NCBI RefSeq assembly: GCF_015694725.1
Contig: NZ_JADQDQ010000001.1
Span: forward strand, 496,001-560,000
From: Hymenobacter jeongseonensis
GTDB lineage: Bacteria > Bacteroidota > Bacteroidia > Cytophagales > Hymenobacteraceae
DNA length: 64,000 bases
Direction: 5' to 3'
In this document: positions 18,045 to 27,035 of the stretch, piece by piece
Layout: each line of letters opens with the position of its first letter
Position numbering within the stretch: the first letter of the stretch is position 1
Notes under the pieces: generated by a model
Databases searched by the model: none
Told to the model about the DNA's origin: nothing
The model's input: the letters and a program-made list of their open reading frames with translations, nothing else
Program-made: the position numbers and the translations under genes

Positions 18045-19022
18045 CTAGCGCCGTACCAAGCCGAACCGCCCGCCGCGCACGTCAAAAATGACGGTGTGGT
18101 CGCTGAAAGGCTCGTTGCCCAGCATGCCGCCCATGCCCGAGAAGCGCATCAGCATGTTTTGCATGAAGCTGGTGCCCTCGATGTACGTCACGGTACGCAG
18201 CGGCAGGGCCTCGGCTCCCAGCTGCAGGGCCGCTGCCGTGGCCACCGTGTGCGAGGTTAGGGTTTTGCCCCAGGAGTTGACGCCCACGGTGTGCGCGGGC
18301 GCGCCGGGCTGGGCCATGGCCTGCCAGCTGGCCTGGCTAGTGAGCAGGTTGAAGGCACTGGCGCCCGAATCAAAGAGCAATTGCTGGTCTTCGCCCTGCA
18401 AGCCCATGTTCAGCAGCACGCGGCGGTTGGTGAACGCCAGCGGCCCGAAGATGGCCCGGCGCGCTAGGCTGTCGGGTACCTCGTTGGCCAGGCTGAAGCG
18501 GCGGCTGGCGTAGTCAATCACCAGGGCCCGGTCGGCCAGCACATCGGCCCCCAGCGTCCCGATGATGAAGGGCGCGGTGCTGTCGGCGGGCAGTTGGGCT
18601 TGGCCCTGGGGCAGCACCAGCATCCAGAGGGCCTGCACCTGCCCCCGGCCCAGGGCAAAGCGGACGTTGCGCACGGTATCGAGCTGCGGGGCGCCGACGA
18701 AAGGCAGGGCGGGGTAGCGGCCCTGGAGCGCGGCCAGCGAGTTGGCGTAAAGCACCGAGTAGGGCGCCCCCGTGTCGAACTGCAGGTAGCAGGTGCGCGG
18801 GCAGCCGGGCAGCTGCACCGGTACCAGTAGCACTGCGTGCGGCATGTTCCGGCCCCGGGCGGTATCGGCCAGCCAGGTGAACTGGCAGGAGGCAGGCAGC
18901 CCCGCTACCACCAGCTGATTGGGCGGCGGCATGAACTTCTGGCGCATGTAGAAATAGCCGCCAATGCCGCTGGCAACGAACAGCGCCAGCACCGAAAAAA
19001 GAACTTTGAAAAGGGGCCTCAT
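18045..19022 (-). CDS. Membrane-anchored aspartic protease-like protein
   Basis: 325 residues from the ATG at 19022. An N-terminal transmembrane anchor (about 5-26) is followed by two aspartyl motifs, QFDTGA (D83) and LFDSGAS (D218), each with the hydrophobic-D-S/T-G-A pattern of retropepsin or pepsin-like folds. This suggests one polypeptide supplying both halves of an aspartic protease active site. The 23 residues upstream in the frame overlap the promoter element and are rejected. The substrate is unknown. Confidence 0.8.
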   Translation of the reverse strand: MRPLFKVLFSVLALFVASGIGGYFYMRQKFMPPPNQLVVAGLPASCQFTWLADTARGRNMPHAVLLVPVQLPGCPRTCYLQFDTGAPYSVLYANSLAALQGRYPALPFVGAPQLDTVRNVRFALGRGQVQALWMLVLPQGQAQLPADSTAPFIIGTLGADVLADRALVIDYASRRFSLANEVPDSLARRAIFGPLAFTNRRVLLNMGLQGEDQQLLFDSGASAFNLLTSQASWQAMAQPGAPAHTVGVNSWGKTLTSHTVATAAALQLGAEALPLRTVTYIEGTSFMQNMLMRFSGMGGMLGNEPFSDHTVIFDVRGGRFGLVRR

Positions 19023-19053
19023 GGGATGGGGAGCGGAGGGGTTTGGTATGGCC

Positions 19054-19061
19054 CAAAAGTA
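19054..19061 (-). promoter_or_regulatory. Candidate -7 promoter element of the aspartic protease gene
   Basis: On the minus strand TACTTTTG matches TAnnTTTG, 31 bases upstream of the ATG at 19022. It also argues against a start at 19091. Confidence 0.5.
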
Positions 19062-19160
19062 TCCGGCTACTCCCCCAAAGCCCTGCGTCATCTTCCCGTC
19101 ATTTTGCCGCCACTTGGCTTAACTCGTTGATGGAAAGCGAATTTGATTTGACTCTTCCCG

Positions 19161-19778
19161 CTACAGCCGGAACCGGTAAACATCAAGCCGGCCCTGGCGG
19201 AGCTGCCGTTGGTAGTACACCACGGTGAGCACATTGACCGCATACGTCAGTACCAGCACGCCCAGAAACATCCCGGGCAGTACCACTTGGTAGTAATGGC
19301 GGGCCACCATCTGGGCGCCGATTGCCAGCATGAAGGCGAAGAAGCAGCCCACCTGCCACAGCACCTGGAAGCCCAGCACCCGGCGACCCAGCGCGGCCAC
19401 GTGCGCGGTGCTGTGGCGCCGGGCGTGCCACAGCAGCCACGGCACCACCAGGTTGAGGAAGGGCAGAACGAGAAAGCTGAGCGCGCTCAGGTTAAGCAGC
19501 TGCAAAAACTCGGGGTCGTCGGGCAGGGCGGGGGCAACGACGAGGGCTGGGGTCGGGGCCGGGAGCGCCGCCCCGGCTGGCTCGGGCTCGTGGCGCAGGG
19601 CCTCGAGCGGCACTTCCAGGGCGGCGGCCAGGGCCTGCACGGTGTGGCCGCGCGGCACGGTTTCGCCCTGCTCCACCCGCTGAATGGTGCGCAGACTTAC
19701 GCCGGACTGTTCGGCAAGGACTTCCTGGGATAAGCCCTTGCTTTTGCGCAGGGCCGAAATGCGAGCGGCAGAAAACAT
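19161..19778 (-). CDS. XRE-family regulator with C-terminal membrane helices
   Basis: 205 residues from the ATG at 19778. Residues 4-60 are an XRE helix-turn-helix (LRKSKGLSQEVLAEQSGVSLRTIQRVEQG). After a proline/alanine linker come three hydrophobic segments (about 95-118, 135-160, 165-190), a DUF4870-like membrane module. A membrane-tethered DNA-binding protein is expected; its signal is unknown. The ten residues before this start are poor in family character. Confidence 0.8.
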   Translation of the reverse strand: MFSAARISALRKSKGLSQEVLAEQSGVSLRTIQRVEQGETVPRGHTVQALAAALEVPLEALRHEPEPAGAALPAPTPALVVAPALPDDPEFLQLLNLSALSFLVLPFLNLVVPWLLWHARRHSTAHVAALGRRVLGFQVLWQVGCFFAFMLAIGAQMVARHYYQVVLPGMFLGVLVLTYAVNVLTVVYYQRQLRQGRLDVYRFRL

Positions 19779-19901
19779 GAACCTGAATCGAGGGGGTGCA
19801 CCTGGCAATAAAGGTAGAAGGTGCAGGAGCTTTTCAGCCCCGCTGGTTGGCGGAACGCGGGGCTGCTTTGGGCCCCTTCACAGCCCATGGGCGGTGAAGA
19901 G

Positions 19902-20375
19902 CTACTTCTGAAGCGGAAGCGCGGTGGCGGCTATATAATCGGGGTCCACCGCGGCGGATTCGGTGTCGAGTGGCACGGCGAAGCTGCTGAGCCACTCGTA
20001 GGCCGCCGCCATCTCATCGAAAATGGCCACCTGGGGCTTGCGGTCAACGAAGGCCGACATCAGGTCAACATTGCTGCGGGAGCCGAGCAGGGGGCTGTGC
20101 ACCCAGGCCACGTACTCCAGGCCCACTTCGGCGGCCTGCGGCAGGTAGTCGTAGGCGACCCATCTCGCCAGCTCCCAGCTCGTTTCGGTGATGTGGGTAT
20201 TGTCGTTGAGGATTTTATGAGCGCCGGTTTGTTGGATGAGTACTGACAATTGCGCGCAGGCCGCCTGCACGAGGGCCAGGTCTTGCGGCCCTTTCCAATC
20301 GAGGTAAAGCCACGCTTTTGCCGCATCGTAGTGCACATCCAGGACTTCAGAAGTCAGCAAGAGGTCAAGAGACAT
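19902..20375 (-). CDS. Small STAS-like protein, paralogue D
   Basis: 157 residues, no signal peptide or membrane segment. The alternating strand/helix pattern, the central ILNDNTH strand, the W......YLP helix, the LEYVAWVHSP strand and the final FDEMAAAYEWL helix are shared with proteins encoded at 30963, 44917 and 46754. The layout resembles STAS/SpoIIAA-like folds, but this is inference from pattern only. The molecular role is unknown. It is the most divergent of the four copies with the one at 30963. Confidence 0.75.
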   Translation of the reverse strand: MSLDLLLTSEVLDVHYDAAKAWLYLDWKGPQDLALVQAACAQLSVLIQQTGAHKILNDNTHITETSWELARWVAYDYLPQAAEVGLEYVAWVHSPLLGSRSNVDLMSAFVDRKPQVAIFDEMAAAYEWLSSFAVPLDTESAAVDPDYIAATALPLQK

Positions 20376-20555
20376 CAGGGGACCAACAGGTGTGAGTGAA
20401 TAGTAAATATACGGATTGCCTCCTTGTGTTCAGTTATTTATGGTAAAATCACAATTATAAAACTTTCTATGCGAAAGACGTAATTGGCTGATTGCCTTTG
20501 GAAGCAAGGCCCGCAAAGGCTTGCTTCGTCAAACCAACCCCTTATACTGGCTCAA
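20376..20555. other. Intergenic region, AT-rich
   Basis: An AT-rich divergent region between the STAS-like gene and a GNAT gene. It should hold both promoters, but no consensus -33/-7 pair is convincing. Confidence 0.3.
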
Positions 20556-21131
20556 ATGCCGTATACCCACCCTATGATTCCGCTGATAACCCACACGCCC
20601 CGCCTCCTGATACTAGCCGCCAGCCGGGCGCTGCTGACGGCCGAGCTGCACAAGCCGCAGTATTTCCCTGTGCTACTGGGCGCGGCCCTGCCCGCCGACT
20701 GGCCACCCGGCGAGTATGACCGCGAGGCTATGCTCTATTTTCTCGACCAACTCACGGCCGGGGGGCGCACCGCCGCCGGCTGGTACGGCTGGTATGCCCT
20801 GCGCAAAGCCACCGACGACACGCCCCGCACGCTCATCGGCGCCGGTGGCTTTATGGGGCCGCCCGACGCGGCCGGCTCAACCGAAATTGGCTACTCCATT
20901 GCCGCCGATTGGCGCCAGCAGGGCTTGGCTACCGAGCTGGTGGCCGGGCTGGTGCAGCAGGCCGCCGCTACCGGCATGGTGCGCCATCTGGTGGCCCACA
21001 CCGCGGCCGATAACCTGGCTTCGCAACAGGTATTGCTGCGCAACGGATTTGCCATGGTTGGCTTTGCCCCCGACGGCCGCATGCGCTTCGAACGCGCCGT
21101 GGAACCTACAGCGGAGCCGATGGGGCAGTGA
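20556..21131 (+). CDS. GNAT-family N-acetyltransferase
   Basis: 191 residues from the ATG at 20556; ATG 20574 (MIPLITHTPRLLI) is an equally possible start. ITHTPRL opens a RimJ/RimL-type GNAT fold. EIGYSIAADWRQQGLATELVAGL gives the acetyl-CoA pyrophosphate-binding Q/R-x-x-G-x-A motif, and NLASQQVLLRNGFAMVG is the terminal motif of the family. The substrate cannot be predicted. Confidence 0.88.
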   Translation: MPYTHPMIPLITHTPRLLILAASRALLTAELHKPQYFPVLLGAALPADWPPGEYDREAMLYFLDQLTAGGRTAAGWYGWYALRKATDDTPRTLIGAGGFMGPPDAAGSTEIGYSIAADWRQQGLATELVAGLVQQAAATGMVRHLVAHTAADNLASQQVLLRNGFAMVGFAPDGRMRFERAVEPTAEPMGQ

Positions 21132-21225
21132 CGCCTACCAGGACCCGGACCGCAAAAACAGCCAACCTGATAAGGAAGCCGTAAAAGGCTTGAAACCGTT
21201 TTTTCACCTCCTTATCTCCGGCGCC

Positions 21226-22530
21226 ATGCATCGTCTGTTGTTAATAGTTTTCGCATTTCTCTGGGCCGGGCTGGGCCAGCCCATGGCCGCGCAGTCTGGC
21301 GGGGATGCCGGGCTACCGCCCCGCCCCACGCCCTTCAAATTTGTGAACGACCAGGCCCAAATGATGGCCCCGGCCGATGCCAAAAAGCTGGAAAGCGGCC
21401 TGCGTCGCTACGCCGACAACACCGGCACCCAAGTGGTGGTGGTGACGGTGCCGTCGCTGGACGGCCGCACAGTGGCCGACTACGGCCGGGCGCTGGGCGA
21501 AGCCTGGGGCGTGGGCCAGCGCGACAAGAACAACGGCATTGTGGTGCTCCTCAGCAAGCAGGAGCGGCAAGTGACCATTCAGCCCGGCAGCGGCCTCCAA
21601 AACACGATTACGCCCAGCGTTACAAGCCGCGTTATCAGCGAGATGACGCCGGGTTTCAAGCGAGGAGACTATTTCGCGGGGCTGCGCACGGGCCTGAATA
21701 CGCTGATGGCCACGGCCAACCCGGATTCGGCGCCGCAGGGCGCGCAAACCAATAACGCTTCGGCTGCCGGCACCGGGGCAGGGGCCGATGCCAACCTAAC
21801 GGCCCCTGGTGCGGCCGATGTGGACGTGGCCAAGTCGCCGGGCGTGGAAAACGACCCGCTCCTGACCCCGCCCAGCACCGATTCAACCCCGTCCGGCTTC
21901 GGCATTGGCACCATCCTGATGATGGTAGTGGCCGGTGGCGGACTGCTGTGGGTGGTATCGCGGCTGTTCCGCCGCAAGAGTGCGCCTGAGGCTGCCCCTG
22001 CTTCGTCTTCTGCTTCGGCGAGCCCCGCCCCGGATTTTCTGCCCAATCGCAACCCCAATGTTGGCCCCAATAACGGGCCCGGCAACGTGCAGCGCGGCGG
22101 CAGCAACTTTGGTGGAGGAGGCTTCGGCGGCATGGGCGGTATGGGTGGCGGCGGCATGGGCGGCATCCTGGCCACTGGTGCGGCAGCGGCAGCGGGCGCT
22201 TACCTGGGCAACCGCATGGCTTCGGGCCACGAAGCCCCGGGCCAGGGCCTGGCCGGCGAAGGAACCAGCAATTTCGACCCCAACACCGCGGCGGGAGCGG
22301 CCGGGGCGGGCGCTGTGGGCACTGGCGCGGCCAACGACTATTTCTCGACCCGCGACGGCGGCTCCGACACCCCGGCCCCGGACTATTTCTCCGCCGATGA
22401 GTCGGCCGATAATGCTTCGCCCGACTATTTCTCTTCCGACGACAACGCTTCTTCGTACGACGACCCCTCGTCCGGCGATGTGGGCGGGGGCGGATTCGAT
22501 GGCACCGACGACAACAGCGGGTCTTGGTAG
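21226..22530 (+). CDS. TPM-domain (YgcG-type) membrane protein with Gly-rich region and DYFS repeats
   Basis: 434 residues from the ATG at 21226. Signal peptide 1-22; TPM domain about 35-165 (VNDQAQMMAPADAKKLE, TGTQVVVVTVPSL, NNGIVVLLSKQERQ); a Ser/Ala-rich linker; one transmembrane helix (GIGTILMMVVAGGGLLWVV); an RRK stop-transfer; a glycine-rich tract (GGGGFGGMGGMGGGGMGG); and a tail with three spaced DYFS motifs. TPM proteins are linked to membrane protein quality control and photosystem repair. The region upstream in frame is a shadow of the GNAT gene. Confidence 0.88.
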   Translation: MHRLLLIVFAFLWAGLGQPMAAQSGGDAGLPPRPTPFKFVNDQAQMMAPADAKKLESGLRRYADNTGTQVVVVTVPSLDGRTVADYGRALGEAWGVGQRDKNNGIVVLLSKQERQVTIQPGSGLQNTITPSVTSRVISEMTPGFKRGDYFAGLRTGLNTLMATANPDSAPQGAQTNNASAAGTGAGADANLTAPGAADVDVAKSPGVENDPLLTPPSTDSTPSGFGIGTILMMVVAGGGLLWVVSRLFRRKSAPEAAPASSSASASPAPDFLPNRNPNVGPNNGPGNVQRGGSNFGGGGFGGMGGMGGGGMGGILATGAAAAAGAYLGNRMASGHEAPGQGLAGEGTSNFDPNTAAGAAGAGAVGTGAANDYFSTRDGGSDTPAPDYFSADESADNASPDYFSSDDNASSYDDPSSGDVGGGGFDGTDDNSGSW

Positions 22531-22664
22531 GTTGCGAACGCTAGAACAACCAGAACAAAGCGAAGGGCTGCGATGCGAAATGCGTCGGGGCCCTTTTCTT
22601 TGTCCGGCCGGCGCTGCTGCCGCGTTTCTCACTTTCCCCTGCTCGCCAGGGCTATTCAACCGTT

Positions 22665-23225
22665 ATGTCAAGTAGCAATGCCGCCGGGTTTGGGTTGCAA
22701 GCAGTGCCGATGCTGGAAACCAGCCGCCTGCTCATGCGCGGCTACCGGGCCGATGATTTCGCCGCCTACGCGGCCATGGGCCAAGCCCCCGACTTCTACC
22801 GCTACCTCAGCCCCGGCCCCATGCCCACTGAGGACGTGTGGAGCATGCTGCTGCGCAGCACCGGGCACTGGGCCCTGATGGGCTACGGCTTCTGGGCCAT
22901 TGAGGAAAAAGCCAGCGGCCGCTTCATCGGGGCCATCGGGTACGTGGACCGCAAGCGCAACATCGAGCCGCCGATTGGCGACACGCCGGAAATTGGTTGG
23001 GTTTTGGCGCCCGACACCCACGGCCAAGGCTATGCTACCGAGGCCGTGGCCGCCGCCATTGCCTGGGGCGATGTGCACTTTCACCACGCCCGCACCATGT
23101 GCATCATTCATCCCGATAACCAACCGTCGCTGCGCATTGCCGAAAAATTTGGCTACCGCGAATACGCCCGCACCACCTACAAAGGCGAACCTATTGTGAT
23201 GCTGGAGCGTGCCGGCCGCGGGTAG
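22665..23225 (+). CDS. GNAT-family N-acetyltransferase
   Basis: 186 residues. LETSRLLMRGYRADDFAAYAAM is a RimJ/RimL-type opening, EIGWVLAPDTHGQGYATEAVAAA is the acetyl-CoA loop (Q/R-G-x-G/A) and HPDNQPSLRIAEKFGYRE is the classic C-terminal motif. It is unrelated in detail to the GNAT gene at 20556. The HAD phosphatase gene begins 37 bases after its stop, so the two are probably co-transcribed. Confidence 0.92.
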   Translation: MSSSNAAGFGLQAVPMLETSRLLMRGYRADDFAAYAAMGQAPDFYRYLSPGPMPTEDVWSMLLRSTGHWALMGYGFWAIEEKASGRFIGAIGYVDRKRNIEPPIGDTPEIGWVLAPDTHGQGYATEAVAAAIAWGDVHFHHARTMCIIHPDNQPSLRIAEKFGYREYARTTYKGEPIVMLERAGRG

Positions 23226-23261
23226 CATCTTTGCTGCTATTCAGCCTCCACTACTAATTGT

Positions 23262-23900
23262 ATGCCTACGCATTTTGACAGCATCATTTTTGACCTCGAC
23301 GGCACCCTTTGGGATGCTTCGGCGGCCATCACCCTGGCCTTTCAAACGGCCCGAAACAGCGTCGGCTACATCGATAACGACGTGACCCTGGCCCAGGTGC
23401 AGGCCGTGACCGGCCAGCCCTACGAAGTGGTGTACGAACGGCTGTTTCCCAACCTGCCCGCCGATAAGTTTGAGGAGTTTCGTGCGCTTTGCGCCCGCCA
23501 CGAGTTGCAGGCCGCGCAACAGCCCGGCGGCACGTTGTATTCCGGCCTGGAAGCGGTGTTGGGCTACCTGCGGGGCCGGGGCTACCGGCTGTTCATTGTC
23601 AGCAATTGCCAGTTGGGCTACGTCGAGGCGTTTTTTGAGAACAGCCGGCTGGCTTCCTATTTCGAAGGCCACCAGTGCTTTGGCACTAAGAAGCTGCCCA
23701 AGTCGGAAAACATCCGGCAAGTGGTGGCGCAGTTTGGGTTGCAAGCGCCCGTGTACGTGGGCGACACCCCCGGCGACCTAGCGGCCAGCCAGGCCGCGGG
23801 CGTCCCGTTCATTTTTGCCACCTACGGATTTGGCCAGCTCACGGCGGCCGAAGCCCCGGTGCGCATCGACCAGCTCAGCGACTTGCAGGCGATTCTCTGA
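23262..23900 (+). CDS. HAD-family hydrolase, phosphoglycolate-phosphatase-like
   Basis: 212 residues. HAD motif I is IIFDLDGTLWD (8-18), motif II is IVSNCQ, the conserved lysine lies in KLPKSENI, and motif IV is VYVGDTPGDLAASQAAG. The helical cap between motifs I and II places it in subclass I, like Gph or PpaX. It is a cytoplasmic phosphatase of small phosphorylated metabolites; the substrate is unknown. It faces the MFS gene convergently. Confidence 0.92.
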   Translation: MPTHFDSIIFDLDGTLWDASAAITLAFQTARNSVGYIDNDVTLAQVQAVTGQPYEVVYERLFPNLPADKFEEFRALCARHELQAAQQPGGTLYSGLEAVLGYLRGRGYRLFIVSNCQLGYVEAFFENSRLASYFEGHQCFGTKKLPKSENIRQVVAQFGLQAPVYVGDTPGDLAASQAAGVPFIFATYGFGQLTAAEAPVRIDQLSDLQAIL

Positions 23901-23937
23901 ACGAAATGCCCGCCGTTGCCCCATCTGCAAACGCGGC

Positions 23938-25599
23938 TTAGCGCTGGCTTTCCAGCGTTTGCATGGGCGTGGCTACTTCCACGTTTGAGGTGTTGGGGAA
24001 GGCCAGGAAATGGGTGACGCGCGGCGCCTCCGGCCCGCGGTGAAACTGGCGCACCTGGGCCTCCACGGCCAAGTCTTCGCGGGTGAAGCGGTGGTGCTGG
24101 CGCTGGTGCTCGCCCCAAGTGGCCACGTAGAAAAACTCGGTGATTTGGGTGGGCCGGGCCACGTCGGAGAACACGCCGGCCCGCAGGGCGCCGTCGCGGA
24201 GCCGCAGCCGTTTGAGCTGCTCGGCCGCGGCCCGGAAGGCGGGCCAGTCGGCGGGTTCTACCTGGTATTCTATCATCACCACCACGGGCCCGTCGTCGGG
24301 GTCGATGTGGTTGTCGGCGTCGGGGTCGGGCCAGTGTTCGGCGGGAGCCAGGTCGAGGTTTTCGGCCGAGCGCATGGGGAAGGGCACGGCCAGCAGGGCG
24401 CTGAGCAGCATCCAGCCGGCGGCCACCAGCAGCGCCATTTCCAGGGTGCTGTGGTCGGCCAGCTGGCCCCACACCAAGCTGCCCACCGACATGCCCGCCT
24501 GAAACACCAGCATGTAGACGCTAATCACGCGGGCCTGCACCCATTTGGGCACGCTCAGCTGCACGGTGGTGCTGAAGCTGGTCATCACCATCAGCCACGC
24601 AATGCCGGAGCAGAACATCACGGCGTACAGCAGATAAATCTGGGTGATGAGGGCCAGGGCCACGTTGGTGCCCGCAAATACCAGCACGCCCAGCAGCACG
24701 CGCTGGTTGAAATTGAGCCGGTTGCCCGCCCGGCCCATCAGAAACGCGCCGGTCACGGCGCCCGCCCCCAGCCACGACAGCATGACGCCGTAGTGCCCCG
24801 AGCTCAGGTTCAGCTTGCGGGCAATCACCACCGACATCAGCCCCCACATGGCCGCCGTGCCAAACGAGAAGGCAAACGTGCGCACCAGCACCCCGTAAAT
24901 GGCCGGCGAATACTGCACGTAGCGCATGCCGGCCCGCAAGGCCCCCATAAAATTCTCGGTCGGGCCACTGGTCACGGTCGCTTCGCGCTTCCAGAAGTAC
25001 ACCACCAACCAGGTGCCCAGAAACGAAATTCCATTCAGGGCAAACACCCACCCCGGCGAGTAATAGGCAATGACGGCCCCGCCAATGGCCGGCCCAATGG
25101 CCCGCGCAATGTTGTTGCTGACCCCGTTCAGGGTAATGGCAAAGGGCAGGGCCGTGCGGGGCACCAGCTCCACGGTCACGGTTTGCCAGATGGGCGCGTT
25201 CAGGGCCGCGCCCATGCCCAGCAGAAACGTGAAGCCCAGCACGCCCAGCGCCGAGATGCCGCCCGTGAGCGTGAGCACGCCCAGCACGGTGGCCACCACC
25301 GCCATAAACGCCTGCGTGAACAGCAGCAGCTTGCGGCGGTCAATCAGGTCGGCCATGGCCCCGGCGGGCATGCTCAGCAGAAAGGCCGGCAGGCTGGTGG
25401 CCGTCTGCATCAGGGCCACGAGCAGGGCCGAGGTGGTGAGGGTGGTAACGAGCCATACGCCGGCCACGTTTTGCATCCAGGTGCCCACGTTCGACACCAG
25501 CCCCGCAATCCAGACGGCGCGGAACACGGTGTACATAAAAGGCGTCCAGAGCGTGGCCTTGGCGGCGGGAGCAGGAGAAACGGCAGCAGAATCAATCAT
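23938..25599 (-). CDS. MFS transporter of the EntS/DHA3 type with C-terminal ABM-like domain
   Basis: 553 residues from the ATG at 25599. About 12 transmembrane helices fill residues 20-420 in the MFS_3 (EntS-like) pattern, including the motif A region DLIDRRKLLL. After a charged linker, residues 445-535 (VVVMIEYQVEPADWPAFRAAA, EFFYVATWGEHQRQHHRFT) form a dimeric alpha/beta-barrel like antibiotic biosynthesis monooxygenases, a fusion known in this family. Probable exporter of a siderophore-like or toxic compound. Confidence 0.88.
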   Translation of the reverse strand: MIDSAAVSPAPAAKATLWTPFMYTVFRAVWIAGLVSNVGTWMQNVAGVWLVTTLTTSALLVALMQTATSLPAFLLSMPAGAMADLIDRRKLLLFTQAFMAVVATVLGVLTLTGGISALGVLGFTFLLGMGAALNAPIWQTVTVELVPRTALPFAITLNGVSNNIARAIGPAIGGAVIAYYSPGWVFALNGISFLGTWLVVYFWKREATVTSGPTENFMGALRAGMRYVQYSPAIYGVLVRTFAFSFGTAAMWGLMSVVIARKLNLSSGHYGVMLSWLGAGAVTGAFLMGRAGNRLNFNQRVLLGVLVFAGTNVALALITQIYLLYAVMFCSGIAWLMVMTSFSTTVQLSVPKWVQARVISVYMLVFQAGMSVGSLVWGQLADHSTLEMALLVAAGWMLLSALLAVPFPMRSAENLDLAPAEHWPDPDADNHIDPDDGPVVVMIEYQVEPADWPAFRAAAEQLKRLRLRDGALRAGVFSDVARPTQITEFFYVATWGEHQRQHHRFTREDLAVEAQVRQFHRGPEAPRVTHFLAFPNTSNVEVATPMQTLESQR

Positions 25600-25684
25600 C
25601 GAAAAGCACAAGGAACCCACGCTGCTTAACAAGCAAGCGGCGCGAATGGCTTCCTACGGCTTTCCCGGTTGTCCGTTGACGGCT

Positions 25685-26719
25685 TTATCGCCGCTGCGAC
25701 GACTCGCGCACCAGCAGCTTGGGCTTGAGCACGATGGGCCGGGGCGGGCCCTGGCGATTGGGCCCGCTTTTCAGCATTTTCTGGAGCAGCTGCACGGCGG
25801 TTTTGCCCATTTGCTCGCAGCGTTGGTCCACGCTGCTCAGCATGGGCTCGGTGAGGCTGGTGAACATCTCGTTGCTGAACCCGACGATGGCGATGTCCTG
25901 CGGCACGCGCATGCGGTGGGTTTTGGCCACTTGCAGGGCGCCCACCGCGGCCAGGTCGTTGGAAGAAAACAAGCCATCGGGCCGCTTGGGCAGCTTCACG
26001 AGCTGGCGCATGGCCTGGATGCCGCCCTTCTGGCTCATGTCGCAGAACACAATCAGTTCCTCGTCGATGGGCAGGCCGTGGGCGGTGAGGGCGTCGCGGT
26101 AGCCTTGGTGGCGGTTTTTGTGAATGTTGAGGTGCAGCGGGCCCGTGAAATGGGCAATGCGGGTGCAGCCCTGCTCGATGAGGTGGGCCACCACCTGGTA
26201 AGCCCCCTGGTAGTCGTCGAGCATAACGGAGCTCACGTTGCTGCCCCGGAAATCTTCCATCACGCGGTCAAAAAACACCAGCGGAATGTTCTGTTGGCGC
26301 ACCTCCTCGAAGTGGCTGTAGTTGTGCGTGCTGTTGGACAGCGACACCAAGATGCCTTCCACTTGGGAATTCATCAGCAGGTCGATGTTTTTCTGTTCCT
26401 GGCGGGCGTCCTCGTTCGACTGGCAAATCATCACGTTGAAGCCCAGCTTGGCCGCCTCGGTGGCGATGCCGTGCACCACCTGCGGAAAAAAGTGCCCCGT
26501 GATGTGCGGCACCAGCACGCCTAGCGTGTTGCTGCGGCCCCGGCGCAGGCCGGCGGCCAGCTGGTTGGGCTTGTAGTGCAGCTCTTCGGCCAGCTGGCGC
26601 ACCCGCTGCTTGGTGGCTTCGCTCACGTCGTCGTGGTCGCTGAGGGCCCGCGAAATGGTGGAAGGGGAGAGGCCCAGCGTCTTGGCTAGGTCAGTTATGG
26701 AAGCGCGGCGATTGGCCAT
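25685..26719 (-). CDS. LacI-family transcriptional regulator
   Basis: 344 residues from the ATG at 26719. The N-terminal HTH (ITDLAKTLGLSPSTISRALS) and hinge (YKPNQLAAGLRRGRSNTLGV) are canonical. The periplasmic-binding-like effector domain runs from about 60 to the end (GILVSLSN, VFFDRV, FSSNDLAAVGALQVA). The HTH resembles LacI-type regulators of carbohydrate loci in Bacteroidota. No sugar gene is adjacent; the glucan locus is 24 kb away, so its target is unknown. Confidence 0.94.
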   Translation of the reverse strand: MANRRASITDLAKTLGLSPSTISRALSDHDDVSEATKQRVRQLAEELHYKPNQLAAGLRRGRSNTLGVLVPHITGHFFPQVVHGIATEAAKLGFNVMICQSNEDARQEQKNIDLLMNSQVEGILVSLSNSTHNYSHFEEVRQQNIPLVFFDRVMEDFRGSNVSSVMLDDYQGAYQVVAHLIEQGCTRIAHFTGPLHLNIHKNRHQGYRDALTAHGLPIDEELIVFCDMSQKGGIQAMRQLVKLPKRPDGLFSSNDLAAVGALQVAKTHRMRVPQDIAIVGFSNEMFTSLTEPMLSSVDQRCEQMGKTAVQLLQKMLKSGPNRQGPPRPIVLKPKLLVRESSQRR

Positions 26720-27035
26720 CTGAAAGTTGTAGCGAGGTGAATAAATACCCGCGCCCCGGGGATAAGCCGGTGGCGACAAGCCCTGACACTGCCGGAGAAA
26801 AATCGGACAAGGCCCAATCAGTGCTCCGGCACTGCATGCTGACAATGGACCGAAAGCAGGCCGGCCGCTTCGTCGCAAAGCAGCCCTTTCGGCGATAGAT
26901 GGGAATTCTCGCGCAATCTACTAGCCACAGAGGAATACCACGGTGCGCGAAAAGGAAAAACAGGCCGTGCCGGTCATCGCACCGATTCTTCTGAGCAGGC
27001 GCAGCACCACCGAGTTGGCGGCGCCAGGGTGGGGC
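26720..27035. other. Intergenic region without recognised gene
   Basis: 316 bases between the LacI gene and the pentapeptide-repeat gene. It should contain the lacI-like promoter; no clear operator, repeat or small gene was found. Confidence 0.3.

Noticed and set aside
15765..18260. 831-codon open frame on the plus strand
   Set aside because: It lies opposite the ExeM-like gene and the start of the next gene; its composition is that of a reverse-complement shadow frame.
24010..25629. 539-codon open frame on the plus strand
   Set aside because: Shadow of the MFS transporter gene; the product is dominated by His/Gly/Gln without any recognisable fold.
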